Shown here one piece after another: positions 48,062 through 56,183 of a stretch of 64,000 nucleotides of DNA. This stretch comes from Corynebacterium sp. 21KM1197. Lineage in GTDB: Bacteria; Actinomycetota; Actinomycetes; Mycobacteriales; Mycobacteriaceae. Both the position numbers and the translations under genes were made by a program. Location: positions 744,001 through 808,000 of the forward strand of contig NZ_CP123907.1 of NCBI RefSeq assembly GCF_033783015.1. Direction: 5' to 3'. The stretch's first letter is position 1. The number at the start of each line of letters is the position of its first letter. The notes under the pieces are model-generated. The model had not been told where the DNA came from. It worked only from the letters and a program-made list of their open reading frames with translations, and made no database searches.

Positions 48062-48724
48062 ATGCATATCACTGACCTGCCGGAACGATCCCAGGACTAC
48101 CTGAAAACGATCTACGACCGGCAGGAGTGGGACGGGCAGGGGGCCACGCTCTCCGACCTCGCGGACGCCCTGGGGCAGCGGCGCTCCACGGCGTCGGAAG
48201 CCATCAAAAGGCTGGTGGCCTCCGGGTTCGTCGATCACGCGCCCTACGGGGACATCACCCTGACCGAGCAGGGCCACCGCCTCGCGGTGCAGCTGGTGCG
48301 CCGCCACCGGCTCATCGAGTCCTTCCTGGTGCAGTACCTGGGCTATCGCCTCGACGAGGTACACGACGAGGCCGAGGTGCTAGAACACGCCGTCTCCGAC
48401 ACCTTCGTGGAGCGTATCGACGCCGCCTTGGGGCACCCTCAGCGCGACCCGCACGGCGACCCCATTCCGGGGGCCGACGGCGCGGTGGAGAACCCCGGCA
48501 CGGTGCCGCTCTCGGGGATCGCGCCGGGGGAGGAGATCACCGTGGAGCGGGTGCGCGACCGCGACCCCGCCCTGCTGCGCTACCTCAGCGATCATGGGGT
48601 GCTGCCGGGGGCACGGGTGCGGGTGCTCACCCCGCCCTATCCCGGGATGGCGCTGCTCAAGGCGGGGGCGCGGGAAGTGAGCGTGAGTGCCAGCGCGTTG
48701 GATTCCATCCTCGCGCTAAGATGA
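48062..48724 (+). CDS. mntR: DtxR-family manganese-type metalloregulator (MntR-like)
   Basis: 220 residues from ATG 48062: winged helix (about 1-65, with LSDLADALGQRRSTASEAIKR), dimerisation/metal domain and a C-terminal SH3/FeoA-like domain (about 150-220). DtxR uses His79, Glu83, His98, Cys102, Glu105 and His106. Here the aligned residues are His82, Glu86, His101, Glu105, Glu108 and His109, so the cysteine is replaced by glutamate, the substitution that marks manganese-sensing MntR. It probably represses mntH at 53377, whose upstream palindrome fits an MntR site. GTG 48038 and ATG 48053 are alternative starts. Confidence 0.8.
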   Translation: MHITDLPERSQDYLKTIYDRQEWDGQGATLSDLADALGQRRSTASEAIKRLVASGFVDHAPYGDITLTEQGHRLAVQLVRRHRLIESFLVQYLGYRLDEVHDEAEVLEHAVSDTFVERIDAALGHPQRDPHGDPIPGADGAVENPGTVPLSGIAPGEEITVERVRDRDPALLRYLSDHGVLPGARVRVLTPPYPGMALLKAGAREVSVSASALDSILALR

Positions 48725-48731
48725 AAAATCT

Positions 48732-49277
48732 ATGGCACCCACCGACCGGAAACCCAAGCGCCAGCGCGGGCGCGTTCCGGTAGCGCACCGCAGTTCCGAT
48801 TCCGATAGCCCGCGCGCCCGCCTCCGTCTGCCTAAAATGCGGCTGAGCATTGCGGAGAGCGCGGTGATTGTGTTGGTAGCGATCCTGATTCTGGGGGCCG
48901 TGGCGGTGCCGCTGCGCAATTACTTCCAGGGGCGCACCGATATTGCGCGCACCACCGAGGCCATCGCGCAGAAGCAGGAGGAAAAAGACCGCCTGCTGCG
49001 CGAGGTGGACAGGTATAACTCCGAGGCCTATCAGCGCGAGGAGGCGCGCAAGCGCCTGGGCGTGATCGAGGAGGGGGAGACGGCCTTCCGTATCCTCGAT
49101 CCCGCCATGAGCACCGGCGCGGACCCCGCCCAGGCCGAGGAGGAGCAGGGCCCGCAGGAATGGTGGCGGGTGCTGTGGGATTCCATTGCCGTGCCCGGTG
49201 CCGCCAATCCCGCCCCGGAGCCCCTGGAGGCCGGGGAGGTGGACACGCACATGCCCATCGAGGGGGACGTCCCCTAG
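48732..49277 (+). CDS. septum formation initiator protein (FtsB/DivIC-like)
   Basis: Divisome protein, 181 residues: a basic cytoplasmic N-terminus, one membrane helix (about 41-62), then a coiled coil outside the membrane (IAQKQEEKDRLLREVDRYN) and the family's ending AYQREEARKRLGVIEEGE. The last 60 residues are an acidic tail. It sits between eno and DUF501/ppx as in mycobacteria (Rv1024 position). It starts 7 bases after the regulator's stop. Confidence 0.87.
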   Translation: MAPTDRKPKRQRGRVPVAHRSSDSDSPRARLRLPKMRLSIAESAVIVLVAILILGAVAVPLRNYFQGRTDIARTTEAIAQKQEEKDRLLREVDRYNSEAYQREEARKRLGVIEEGETAFRILDPAMSTGADPAQAEEEQGPQEWWRVLWDSIAVPGAANPAPEPLEAGEVDTHMPIEGDVP

Positions 49278-49287
49278 ACTGATCGGC

Positions 49288-49833
49288 ATGACAGCTAGCG
49301 ACGCCGACCTCGCCACCGTCTCCCAGCAATTGGGACGCACCCCCCGGGGGGTGCTCGACATCTCCTATCGCACCCCGGACGGCGAGCCCGCCGTGGTGAC
49401 CACCGCGCCCCGCCTTGAGGACGGCACCCCCTTTCCCACCCTGTACTACCTCACCGACCCGCGACTCACCGCCGAGGCCTCCCGCCTGGAAGTAGCCCAC
49501 GTGATGACCTGGATGACCGAGAGGCTGGGGGAGGACGAGGACCTGGCCGCCGATTATCGCGCGGCCCACGAGCACTACCTTGCCACCCGCAACGCCATCG
49601 AGGACCTTGGCACCGACTTCTCCGGGGGCGGCATGCCCGACCGAGTGAAGTGCCTCCACGTGCTTATCGCCTACGCCCTGGCCGAGGGGCCGGGCAGGCT
49701 GCGCCTGGGAACCGAGGCCGTGGCGATGGCCGCCGATCACGGCGGCCTGCGCGGCACCGCCATTCCCGCCGATTGGCCCACCACCGAGGAACTGGGCATT
49801 GACCTTGCTCAGTTCGACTTTTCCCGAGCATAG
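49288..49833 (+). CDS. DUF501 family protein
   Basis: 181 residues, soluble. Matches DUF501 by QQLGRTPRGVLDISYRTPDG at the start, PTLYYLTDPRLTAEASRLEV and VKCLHVLIAYALAEGPG. The histidine, aspartates and cysteine in the last motif are conserved in what I recall of the family. Function unknown; always near ftsB-like and ppx genes in actinobacteria. ATG 49288 starts 11 bases after the previous gene. Confidence 0.88.
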   Translation: MTASDADLATVSQQLGRTPRGVLDISYRTPDGEPAVVTTAPRLEDGTPFPTLYYLTDPRLTAEASRLEVAHVMTWMTERLGEDEDLAADYRAAHEHYLATRNAIEDLGTDFSGGGMPDRVKCLHVLIAYALAEGPGRLRLGTEAVAMAADHGGLRGTAIPADWPTTEELGIDLAQFDFSRA

Positions 49834-49846
49834 GAGCACACAGGAC

Positions 49847-50791
49847 ATGGGACGACTAGCCGCCATCGACTGCGGAACCAACTCCATCCGCCTCCTCATC
49901 AGCGAGATCGTGGGCGGCGTGCCCAGGGAAATCCACCGCACCATGGAGATCGTGCGCCTGGGTCAAGGCGTGGACGCCACCGGGGAACTCCACCCCGACG
50001 CCCTGGAACGCACCCGGGCGGCCCTGGAAAACTACGTGGACATCATGAAGTTTGAAAAGGTTGAGCGGGTGCGCATGGTGGCCACCTCCGCCACCCGCGA
50101 TGCCGAGAACCGCGAGGCATTCTTCTCCATGACCGCCGAACTCTTAGGCCAGATTCAACCCGGAGCCCAGGCGGAGGTCATCTCCGGGGAGGAGGAGGCC
50201 TTTCTCTCCTTCCGCGGGGCCGTACACGATCTTCCCGCCGCCAAGGAACCATTCTGCGTGATCGACCTCGGCGGTGGCTCCACGGAGTTCGTGGTGGGCA
50301 CCCACAGCGGCGAGATCGTCGGCTCCACCTCCGTGCAGATGGGCTGCGTGCGGCTCACCGAGCGCATCATGCGCAGCGATCCGCCCACCCCCTCCGAGAT
50401 CGAGGTGGCCCGCGACTATATCCGCGAACGTCTGGACATGGTGACCACGCTGGTGCCCATTTCCCAGGCCATCACCTTTGTGGGTTGCGCGGGTACCTTT
50501 ACCACGCTCTCCGCCCTTGCCCAGGGGCTAGAGCGCTACGAGCCCTCCATGATTCACTGCTCCGAGCTGAACTTTGACGCCCTGCGGGTGCTCACCGACC
50601 AACTGGCCGCCACCCCCTCCGCCGAGCGAGGCATGAACCCGGTGATCCACCAGGGGCGGGCCGATGTGATCGGCTCCGGCTCCATCATCGTCCAGGAGAT
50701 CATGGCGATGATTCAGAGAGAAACCCAGGCCAGGGGCTTTGTGATCTCCGAAAAGGATATTTTGGACGGGATCATCGACAGCCTGCGTTAG
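49847..50791 (+). CDS. ppx: exopolyphosphatase/guanosine pentaphosphate phosphatase family protein
   Basis: 314 residues, actin-like ATPase fold, the short form without a C-terminal HD domain. Seen: AAIDCGTNSIRLLI (phosphate 1), RMVATSATRDAENREAF, the GEEEAFLSFRGA motif, IDLGGGSTEFVVG (phosphate 2) and VGCAGTFTTLSAL. Hydrolyses polyphosphate or pppGpp. Corynebacteria usually have two ppx genes; this position (after eno) is commonly named ppx2. ATG 49847 overlaps nothing and has a nearby AGGA. Confidence 0.9.
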   Translation: MGRLAAIDCGTNSIRLLISEIVGGVPREIHRTMEIVRLGQGVDATGELHPDALERTRAALENYVDIMKFEKVERVRMVATSATRDAENREAFFSMTAELLGQIQPGAQAEVISGEEEAFLSFRGAVHDLPAAKEPFCVIDLGGGSTEFVVGTHSGEIVGSTSVQMGCVRLTERIMRSDPPTPSEIEVARDYIRERLDMVTTLVPISQAITFVGCAGTFTTLSALAQGLERYEPSMIHCSELNFDALRVLTDQLAATPSAERGMNPVIHQGRADVIGSGSIIVQEIMAMIQRETQARGFVISEKDILDGIIDSLR

Positions 50792-50927
50792 CCCGTGTGA
50801 GGCTTGCATGAGGCCTGCTTGCAGGTGCGGCGCGCGCACGCGCTATACTCTATCGAAGTGCCGCGCACTGTGGTCTTGTGTTCCTGTGTCCTTGGGAACG
50901 GGAGCAGGCTGAGAAGCGTGCGCTGAG

Positions 50928-51001
50928 GCTCCTATAGCCCAATTGGCAGAGGCAGCAGACTTAAAATCTGCTCAGTGTGGGTTCGAGTCCCACTGGGAGC
51001 A
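50928..51001 (+). tRNA. tRNA-Leu (anticodon TAA), short variable arm
   Basis: 74 bases. Acceptor GCTCCTA pairs with TGGGAGC and A is the discriminator base. The anticodon stem GCAGA/TCTGC closes loop CTTAAAA with TAA at 34-36; the T arm is GTGGGTTCGAGTCCCAC. The variable region is only about five bases, unlike the long arm normal for leucine tRNA. Confidence 0.85.
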
Positions 51002-51368
51002 CTGTGACCAGGGGAAGTGTTCGGGGGGAGGGACTAAAAACGGCTCTAGGTGTCCAGAAAGTGTCCAAAAAGAAATCGGCTTGCTGAGCACAGTCCCGAT
51101 ACGGCCTAGGGCGAAAGCCCTTATATGCTTGGCAGTACCGTCTCCTGATTGCTCCGCTGCTGCCGTGCCGACGGGGTGTTCAGGGACTCGATCTTTATGT
51201 TTACTATATCGGTCATGGTGCTGAGGCGATGGAGGGTTGTCCTTGGGTAGGGCATCCAGGTTTATGGGGCAGCCCGATGTCCCGTGCACTTCCCCTTTTC
51301 CCGCACTTCTAAAAGATCTAAAATGATCGTGGAGTTCTAAAAGATCTAAAATTGCTTCCGGGGGAGCT
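51002..51368. other. gene-free stretch after tRNA-Leu
   Basis: About 370 bases with no credible gene. The start has repeated GTGTCC words (51049-51069) of the kind left where elements insert behind a tRNA. The end holds two 18-bp direct repeats before the AAA ATPase. No integrase is found. Confidence 0.4.
51307..51352 (+). repeat. two 18-bp direct repeats upstream of the AAA ATPase
   Basis: TTCTAAAAGATCTAAAAT occurs at 51307-51324 and exactly again at 51335-51352, a 28-base period, in otherwise GC-rich DNA. The second copy ends 16 bases before the ATPase start. Operator sites, or a recognition site for the element that carries the gene. Confidence 0.8.
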
Positions 51369-52513
51369 ATGATTCCTGAGAAAAACCCGTTCCGGCCCAG
51401 CTTCGGCACCTCGCCGCAAGAACTCATCGGGCGTGGCTTTGAGCTTCATTCTTTCCTCACCGGCCTCTATGAGGGGGTGGGGAGCATGAACCGTGCGGTG
51501 CTGGTCAGCGGTGCTCGCGGGGTGGGTAAAACGGTGCTGCTCAATGAGTTTGAGGAGGTAGCCCGGGGCATGGGCTGGGTGGTGGTGCGCGCCTATGCCG
51601 ATGATTCCCTGGTTAATCGCCTCGTGCGCACCACCATTCCCCAGGCCCTCGCCGCGCTGGACTATGGTGAGGCTGCGGGAGGCGTAAGGCGCATGGTAAC
51701 GGGCTTTTCTCTCGCCGGGATCGGCTCGATCAGTAGCGAGGTGGCTCGTAATCGCCCCAGCCCCGAGCCCTCCTTGATCGGGGAGTTGCGCGCCTTGGCT
51801 GCGGCGGCGCGTCAGCATGAGGCCGGAGTTCTGGTGACTCTCGATGAGATTCAGGCCGCGCACCCGGAGCAACTGGCGCACCTGGCCACGGCTATTCAGG
51901 ATCTCATGCGGGATGAATACGATGTGGCCTTTGCTGCCGCGGGGCTCACGGCCGGGATTGAATCCCTGCTGGAGCACCCCGGAACAACCTTTATGCGGCG
52001 GGCGAATCGCCTGGAGTTGGCTTGCTCGATGAGACGGAGGTGGCGCAGGCGCTCACCGCTACGGCCAGGGCACACGGGAGGCCTTTTGACCGCGCGGCGG
52101 CGCAGCGAGCGGCCGCGTTATCCCAGGGGTACCCATACCTGGTTCAATTGGCGGGCGCTCTTAGTTGGACACGCGCCGCCGTGGAGCGGTCAAGCGAGAT
52201 CACCCTTGGCCACGTGGAGGCGATAGCTCTCGATCTCCCCCGGCACATGGGAAACCAGGTGCACAAAATTGCCTTGAAAGGAGTGCCGCACGGGGAATTA
52301 GGATTTTTGCGGGAGATGGCGCGGCTGAGTGGGAAATACGGGAGCAATATCCCCACCGGGGAGATTGCTCGAACGATGGGCAAAACGCCCTCCGGCATTT
52401 CCGTGTGGCGGCGCAATCTCATTGAGCGGGATCTCATCGTCCCCGGCCCCTACGGGCATGTGAGATTCGCGCTGCCCTATTTGGGGGAATACCTAGATTC
52501 CGTTGGGGAATAG
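51369..52513 (+). pseudogene. AAA-family ATPase, single-base frameshift near 52021
   Basis: About 380 residues if repaired. Part one: RGFELHSFLTGLYEG, Walker A GARGVGKT near residue 49, Walker B VLVTLDEIQAAH near 157. At 52016-52024 the frame should read LELGLLDETE, but GAGTTGGCTTG lacks one G, so part one runs on into nonsense ending at 52226, while part two (from 52022, with QGYPYLVQLAG and a C-terminal winged helix, TGEIARTMGKTPSGISVWRRNL) continues to 52513. The ATG has GGGGGAG before it. The architecture resembles mobile-element ATPases (STAND/Orc1-like). Pseudogene or sequencing error. Confidence 0.72.
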
Positions 52514-53248
52514 GGTGTCCTTGGCCGCGATGGTGTCAATATCTTCGGTGACGTATTCCCCGGTGCAGGTGCCGTTGAGGGCGGCAATCACGGCCCCGGC
52601 GGTTTCGTGTTGCAGCGGCTCGATGGAGTGGTGGAATCCGCCGCCGAGGAACGGCATGGGCAGGGGAATGGGGGTCATGCGGCACTGACCGCCGTCGAGC
52701 CGACCATCGGCCCATTCCCGTTCCGATCGCAGGGAATAGTAGGCGGTATCGCCGGGGGTATCGTCCTGATCGTTGAGTTCGCGCAGGAAGTCCGAGCCGG
52801 GGCAGAGGTCGTGGGCGGGGCCGGGTTGGAGGCAGGCGCTGGGGCTGCCGTATTGGGGGCTGCCCAGGGCAATATAGTTGCTCACCTGGGAGTGTCCGCC
52901 GAGGTTCTTGAGATAGTGGCGCGCGCTCATGCCGCCGGCGCTATGGCCCACCAAGGAGATGGTCGCCTGCGGGTGTTCGGCGTGCGCACGCTCAACCTCC
53001 TGGGCGAGGTGGGCGGCGTCGGCACGCAGGTCGGTGCCCTGAAGATCGAGGGTGCGGGCATCGAAGCCGCTGGCTCGCAGCGCGGCTTGGAGCAGGCCGT
53101 AGGGGAGGGCGCCCACGCTTTGCCCGGGGAGGATGAATACCACGTGGTGGCCCTCGTGAGCGGCGGCAGCGGGGATAGCGGTGGCGCAGAGCGCAATAGT
53201 GGCAATGCCAGCGGCCGCTTTCTTCATGGAACGTTTAATGAGAAACAT
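52493..53248 (-). CDS. secreted triacylglycerol lipase/esterase
   Basis: 251 residues: signal peptide (cleavage near AAAA, residue 29) and an alpha/beta hydrolase of the EstA-type bacterial lipases. Seen: VFILPGQSVGALPYG near the start (oxyanion region), nucleophile VGHSAGGMSARHYL, SPQYGSPS, and a late His-containing GGGFHHSIEPLQ. Four cysteines may form two disulfides. ATG 53248 or ATG 53227 could start it. Its 3' end overlaps the ATPase pseudogene by 21 bases. A DtxR-like operator touches the start codon. Confidence 0.85.
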   Translation of the reverse strand: MFLIKRSMKKAAAGIATIALCATAIPAAAAHEGHHVVFILPGQSVGALPYGLLQAALRASGFDARTLDLQGTDLRADAAHLAQEVERAHAEHPQATISLVGHSAGGMSARHYLKNLGGHSQVSNYIALGSPQYGSPSACLQPGPAHDLCPGSDFLRELNDQDDTPGDTAYYSLRSEREWADGRLDGGQCRMTPIPLPMPFLGGGFHHSIEPLQHETAGAVIAALNGTCTGEYVTEDIDTIAAKDTLFPNGI

Positions 53249-53265
53249 TAGGCTAGACTAGCCTG
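53247..53265 (-). promoter_or_regulatory. DtxR-like operator at the lipase start
   Basis: AGGCTAG-A-CTAGCCT (53250-53264) is a perfect 7+7 palindrome. The 19-base site matches about 14 positions of the iron box consensus (TTAGGTTAGSCTAACCTWA, from memory). It overlaps where the -10 and the start codon of the lipase should be, so iron-dependent repression is likely. Confidence 0.5.
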
Positions 53266-53266
53266 T

Positions 53267-53285
53267 CATTCCCGTTAAGGGAATG
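53267..53285. promoter_or_regulatory. small hairpin next to the DtxR-like site
   Basis: CATTCCC and GGGAATG pair perfectly around GTTAA. It may be an end for the mntH transcript or part of the lipase promoter. Confidence 0.3.
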
Positions 53286-53376
53286 TTGTATTTCTCACAT
53301 TTAAATGGTTTATTCCTCGCCCCGTAAAAGCCTATAAAGCAAGCCGGAATGGTACGGGGCGTCGATAAGTAAAACT

Positions 53377-54621
53377 CTAAGCTTGCCCGGTGAGGGTGAG
53401 CCAGATGAGTGCGATATTGAGCGCCACAATGGCCGCGCATACCACCGTCGCGGCGATATTGAGGGGGGTGGGATTAGCCCACTTGCCCATCACTTTGGTG
53501 CGTGCCGTAAGCCAGGCCAGCGGAATGAGGGCAAAGGGAATGCCAATGCTCAAAACCACCTGGCTGAGCACGAGTGCCCAGGTGGGTTCCGCGCCGGAGG
53601 CCAGGATGATGAGCGCGGGCAGCAGGGTAATGCAGCGGCGCACCACCAGGGGCACGCGGAACTTGAGGAGATCGCGCATGACCATATCGCCCGCGTAGCA
53701 GCCCACGGAGGTGGAGGCCAGGCCGGAGGCGAGCAGACCGATGGCGAAGATCACGCCGATGCCCGCGCCCAGGTGCTCGGTGACGGCCCTGTGGGCGCCC
53801 TCGATGGTGTCCGTGCCCTCCACGCCGCGCAGCGCCTGGGCGGCCAGGCAGAGCATGGCGATGTTCACGCTGCCCGCCACGCTGAGCGCAAGGCCCACGT
53901 CGATCTTGGTGGCGCGCAGGTGGTGGCGCATGCCGTGCTCGCCCTCGGGACGGAAGCGATGATCGCGCACGAGCCCGGAGTGGAGATAGATGGCGTGCGG
54001 CATGACGGTGGCGCCGAGCATGCTGGCGGCCAGCAGGATGGTGGGGGTGCCCTGGAAGCGGGGAACCAGGCCCTCGGCCATGCCGCGCAGATCCAGGCCG
54101 GAGACGAAGAGTCCGGAGACGAATCCGATGGTGATGATCGCCAGGAAGCCCACGATCACGGCCTCGAAACTGCGCTGGGTGCGCCCGCCTTGCAGGATCA
54201 GCATGGTCAGTGAGACGGCGGAGACGATGATTCCGCTCAGGAGCAGCGGGGTGCCAAAGAGCAGGTGGAGGGCCACGGCCCCGCCGATGACCTCCGCGAT
54301 GTCCGTGGCCGCGACGATGATCTCCGCTTGGCCCCAGTACAGCCAGCGCGGGGCTCGTGGCAGGCGCTCCGCGAGTTCCGCGGTGAGGCTGCGCCCGGTC
54401 ACCAGCGCGAGTTTGGCGGAAAGGTACTGCACGAGCGCGGCCATGAGGTTGGCGAGCACGAGCACCCACAGCAGCAGGTAGCCGTACTCCGCGCCGGCGG
54501 AGAGATTGGCGGCTACGTTGCCGGGATCGACGTAGGCGATGGCGGCCACGAAGGCGGGGCCGAGCAGGCTTGCGAGGCGCGGCTGGGGCCGCGCGGGCTT
54601 ATCGACGGAGGTTGTCACCAC
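53377..54621 (-). CDS. mntH: Nramp-family manganese transporter MntH
   Basis: Proton-coupled Mn2+/Fe2+ importer, 414 residues, about 11 helices. Seen: helix 1 metal-site motif DPGNVAANLSAGAEYGYLL, and MPHAIYLHSGLVRDHR in helix 6 with the consensus Met-Pro-His; HHLRATKIDVGLA follows. GTG 54621 has AAGGTG upstream. An MntR-like palindrome lies 24 bases before the start. It is followed by 128 bases and the iron-box lipase gene. The last residues are predicted membrane-embedded. Confidence 0.93.
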   Translation of the reverse strand: MVTTSVDKPARPQPRLASLLGPAFVAAIAYVDPGNVAANLSAGAEYGYLLLWVLVLANLMAALVQYLSAKLALVTGRSLTAELAERLPRAPRWLYWGQAEIIVAATDIAEVIGGAVALHLLFGTPLLLSGIIVSAVSLTMLILQGGRTQRSFEAVIVGFLAIITIGFVSGLFVSGLDLRGMAEGLVPRFQGTPTILLAASMLGATVMPHAIYLHSGLVRDHRFRPEGEHGMRHHLRATKIDVGLALSVAGSVNIAMLCLAAQALRGVEGTDTIEGAHRAVTEHLGAGIGVIFAIGLLASGLASTSVGCYAGDMVMRDLLKFRVPLVVRRCITLLPALIILASGAEPTWALVLSQVVLSIGIPFALIPLAWLTARTKVMGKWANPTPLNIAATVVCAAIVALNIALIWLTLTGQA

Positions 54622-54644
54622 GTTTCACCTTAATTTTCTTCAAA

Positions 54645-54660
54645 GTTCAAGTCGTTGAAC
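54645..54660 (-). promoter_or_regulatory. MntR-type operator upstream of mntH
   Basis: GTTCAAGTCGTTGAAC is a perfect 6-4-6 palindrome, 24 bases before the mntH start. I recall the C. glutamicum MntR site as GTTCAA-N4-TTGAAC, which this fits exactly. A -10-like TAACAT lies just before it. Confidence 0.6.
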
Positions 54661-54776
54661 TCATGTTAGTTTGGGTGACCTCAGCAGGCAAAACGGCGGT
54701 CCGGGAACTTTTAAGGTGTGCGTGGCGTTCAAGACAGTGACATGCTTCAAGCTAAGGAAAGGACTGGGGAACCGCT

Positions 54777-55571
54777 ATGAGAAGCAGCAACCCGGTATTT
54801 AGTAATCTCACCGAATCCACCGAGCACGAACTGCGCGAGGGCGGCTATCAGCAGGCCAGCGCTGAGCGCCCCATGACTATCGACGACGTGGTGTCCAAGA
54901 CCGGCATCACGCTCGCCATTATCATCGCCCTGGCCGTGGTGAACTTCACCATCGGCATGAGCAACCCGAGCCTGGCGATCCTGCTCACCGGAGTGGGTGC
55001 CATCGGCGGCTTCATCACCGTGCTGGTCTCCGCCTTTAGCAAGAGCTTCGGCTCCGCCGCGATCACCCTCATCTACGCCGCCTTTGAGGGGCTCTTCGTG
55101 GGTGGGTTCTCCTTCCTCTTCGCCAACACCGGCTTCGCCGCCGGGGCGACGGGCTCCGCAAACGCGGACATGGCGATCATCGGCCAGGCGATCCTGGGTA
55201 CCGTGGGCGTGTTCATCGGCATGCTGGTGGTCTACCGCACCGGCGCGGTGAAGGTCACGCCCAAGTTCAACCGCATCGTCACCGGCGTGATCGTGGGCAT
55301 CGCGGTGCTGGCCCTGGGTAACCTGCTCACCGCCCTGATCTTTGACTTCAACCCGCTGCGCGACGGCGGCCCGCTGGCCATCGTGTTCTCCCTGGTGTGC
55401 ATCGTCCTCGCGGCGCTGTCCTTCCTCCAGGACTTTGACCAGGCCGATCGCCTGATCCGCGCGGGTGCCCCGGCCAAGAACGCCTGGGGCGTGGCCCTGG
55501 GCCTGGCCGTGACCCTGGTGTGGCTCTACACCGAGATCCTGCGCCTGCTCAGCTACCTGCGCAACGATTAA
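54777..55571 (+). CDS. Bax inhibitor-1/YccA-like membrane protein
   Basis: 264 residues, seven predicted helices from about residue 38, after a polar N-terminus of about 35 residues (MRSSNPVFSNLTES). The family signature in helices 2-6 (LIYAAFEGLFVGGFSFLF, LSFLQDFDQADRLI with paired aspartates) identifies the actinobacterial Bax1-I group (DUF4870/UPF0005-like); proposed to leak Ca2+ or H+, function in bacteria unproved. Single gene, divergent from mntH, followed by a strong terminator. Confidence 0.88.
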   Translation: MRSSNPVFSNLTESTEHELREGGYQQASAERPMTIDDVVSKTGITLAIIIALAVVNFTIGMSNPSLAILLTGVGAIGGFITVLVSAFSKSFGSAAITLIYAAFEGLFVGGFSFLFANTGFAAGATGSANADMAIIGQAILGTVGVFIGMLVVYRTGAVKVTPKFNRIVTGVIVGIAVLALGNLLTALIFDFNPLRDGGPLAIVFSLVCIVLAALSFLQDFDQADRLIRAGAPAKNAWGVALGLAVTLVWLYTEILRLLSYLRND

Positions 55572-55592
55572 TCGGTTTCTCGCAGTACGGTT

Positions 55593-55634
55593 AAAGCGCT
55601 GCCCTCCTTGAGTTGGAGGAGCAGCGCTTTTCTT
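55593..55634 (+). terminator. rho-independent terminator
   Basis: AAAGCGCTGC-C-CTCC pairs with GGAGG-A-GCAGCGCTTT around TTGAGTT, followed by TTCTTG. It ends the Bax-inhibitor-like gene and perhaps, on the other strand, the convergent lipoprotein gene. Confidence 0.88.
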
Positions 55635-55667
55635 GTTTCTTGTGGGCTCCGGTGCGCCGGGAAGATG

Positions 55668-56153
55668 CTAGGAGGCGGCTAGCGGCTGCCCGTTCAGGCG
55701 TACCTGGGAGAACACCTGGGCACCATCCATGGAGACGGGCTCGCTGAGTTCCAGGGTGGCGTCCTCGGTGGAGCCGTTCGGGTTGATCTGGATTCCACGG
55801 CCGGTGGCGGAATCATCCTCCCACTCCCATTCCAGGGCGGTGATCTGGTTGGTGCCAAAGCAGTTGAGCTGCACCTGGCTGGGCTCCACGGTGGGGGTCT
55901 GGGTGCAGTCGATGAACTGCGTGGCGTTGGCGCGCGCCTCCGAAGGGGAGGCGCTGGTGGAGGGCGCGGCGTGCGAGGCCGTGGTGGCCGGGGCGGAGGC
56001 GGAGGCCGCCTGCTGGGGAGCCGCAGCGGAGAAACTCGTGGCCGTGGGTACCTTGGCCTCGGAGTCCTGCTGATTGGGCGGGCTGCACGCGCTGATCGCC
56101 AGGGCGGAGGCGGCCAGGGCGGCCGCGAGGGCGGTGGAACGGGAGAAAGTCAT
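55668..56153 (-). CDS. putative lipoprotein with low-complexity linker
   Basis: 161 residues: signal peptide with lipobox ISAC (Cys23), then about 50 Ala/Ser/Pro/Thr-rich residues acting as a surface spacer, and a small domain (about 77-161) with two cysteines (DCTQTPT and LNCFGTN) and beta-type sequence. No family recognised. It lies 30 bases after the greA stop and may belong to the same transcript. Confidence 0.68.
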   Translation of the reverse strand: MTFSRSTALAAALAASALAISACSPPNQQDSEAKVPTATSFSAAAPQQAASASAPATTASHAAPSTSASPSEARANATQFIDCTQTPTVEPSQVQLNCFGTNQITALEWEWEDDSATGRGIQINPNGSTEDATLELSEPVSMDGAQVFSQVRLNGQPLAAS

Positions 56154-56183
56154 GGCTGGAAAGTCCTCTCGGGGAAAGAACGT

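Noticed and set aside
50972..51427. - strand frame ending in QWDSNPH over tRNA-Leu
   Set aside because: This ending is the well-known false protein made by reading through a tRNA gene.
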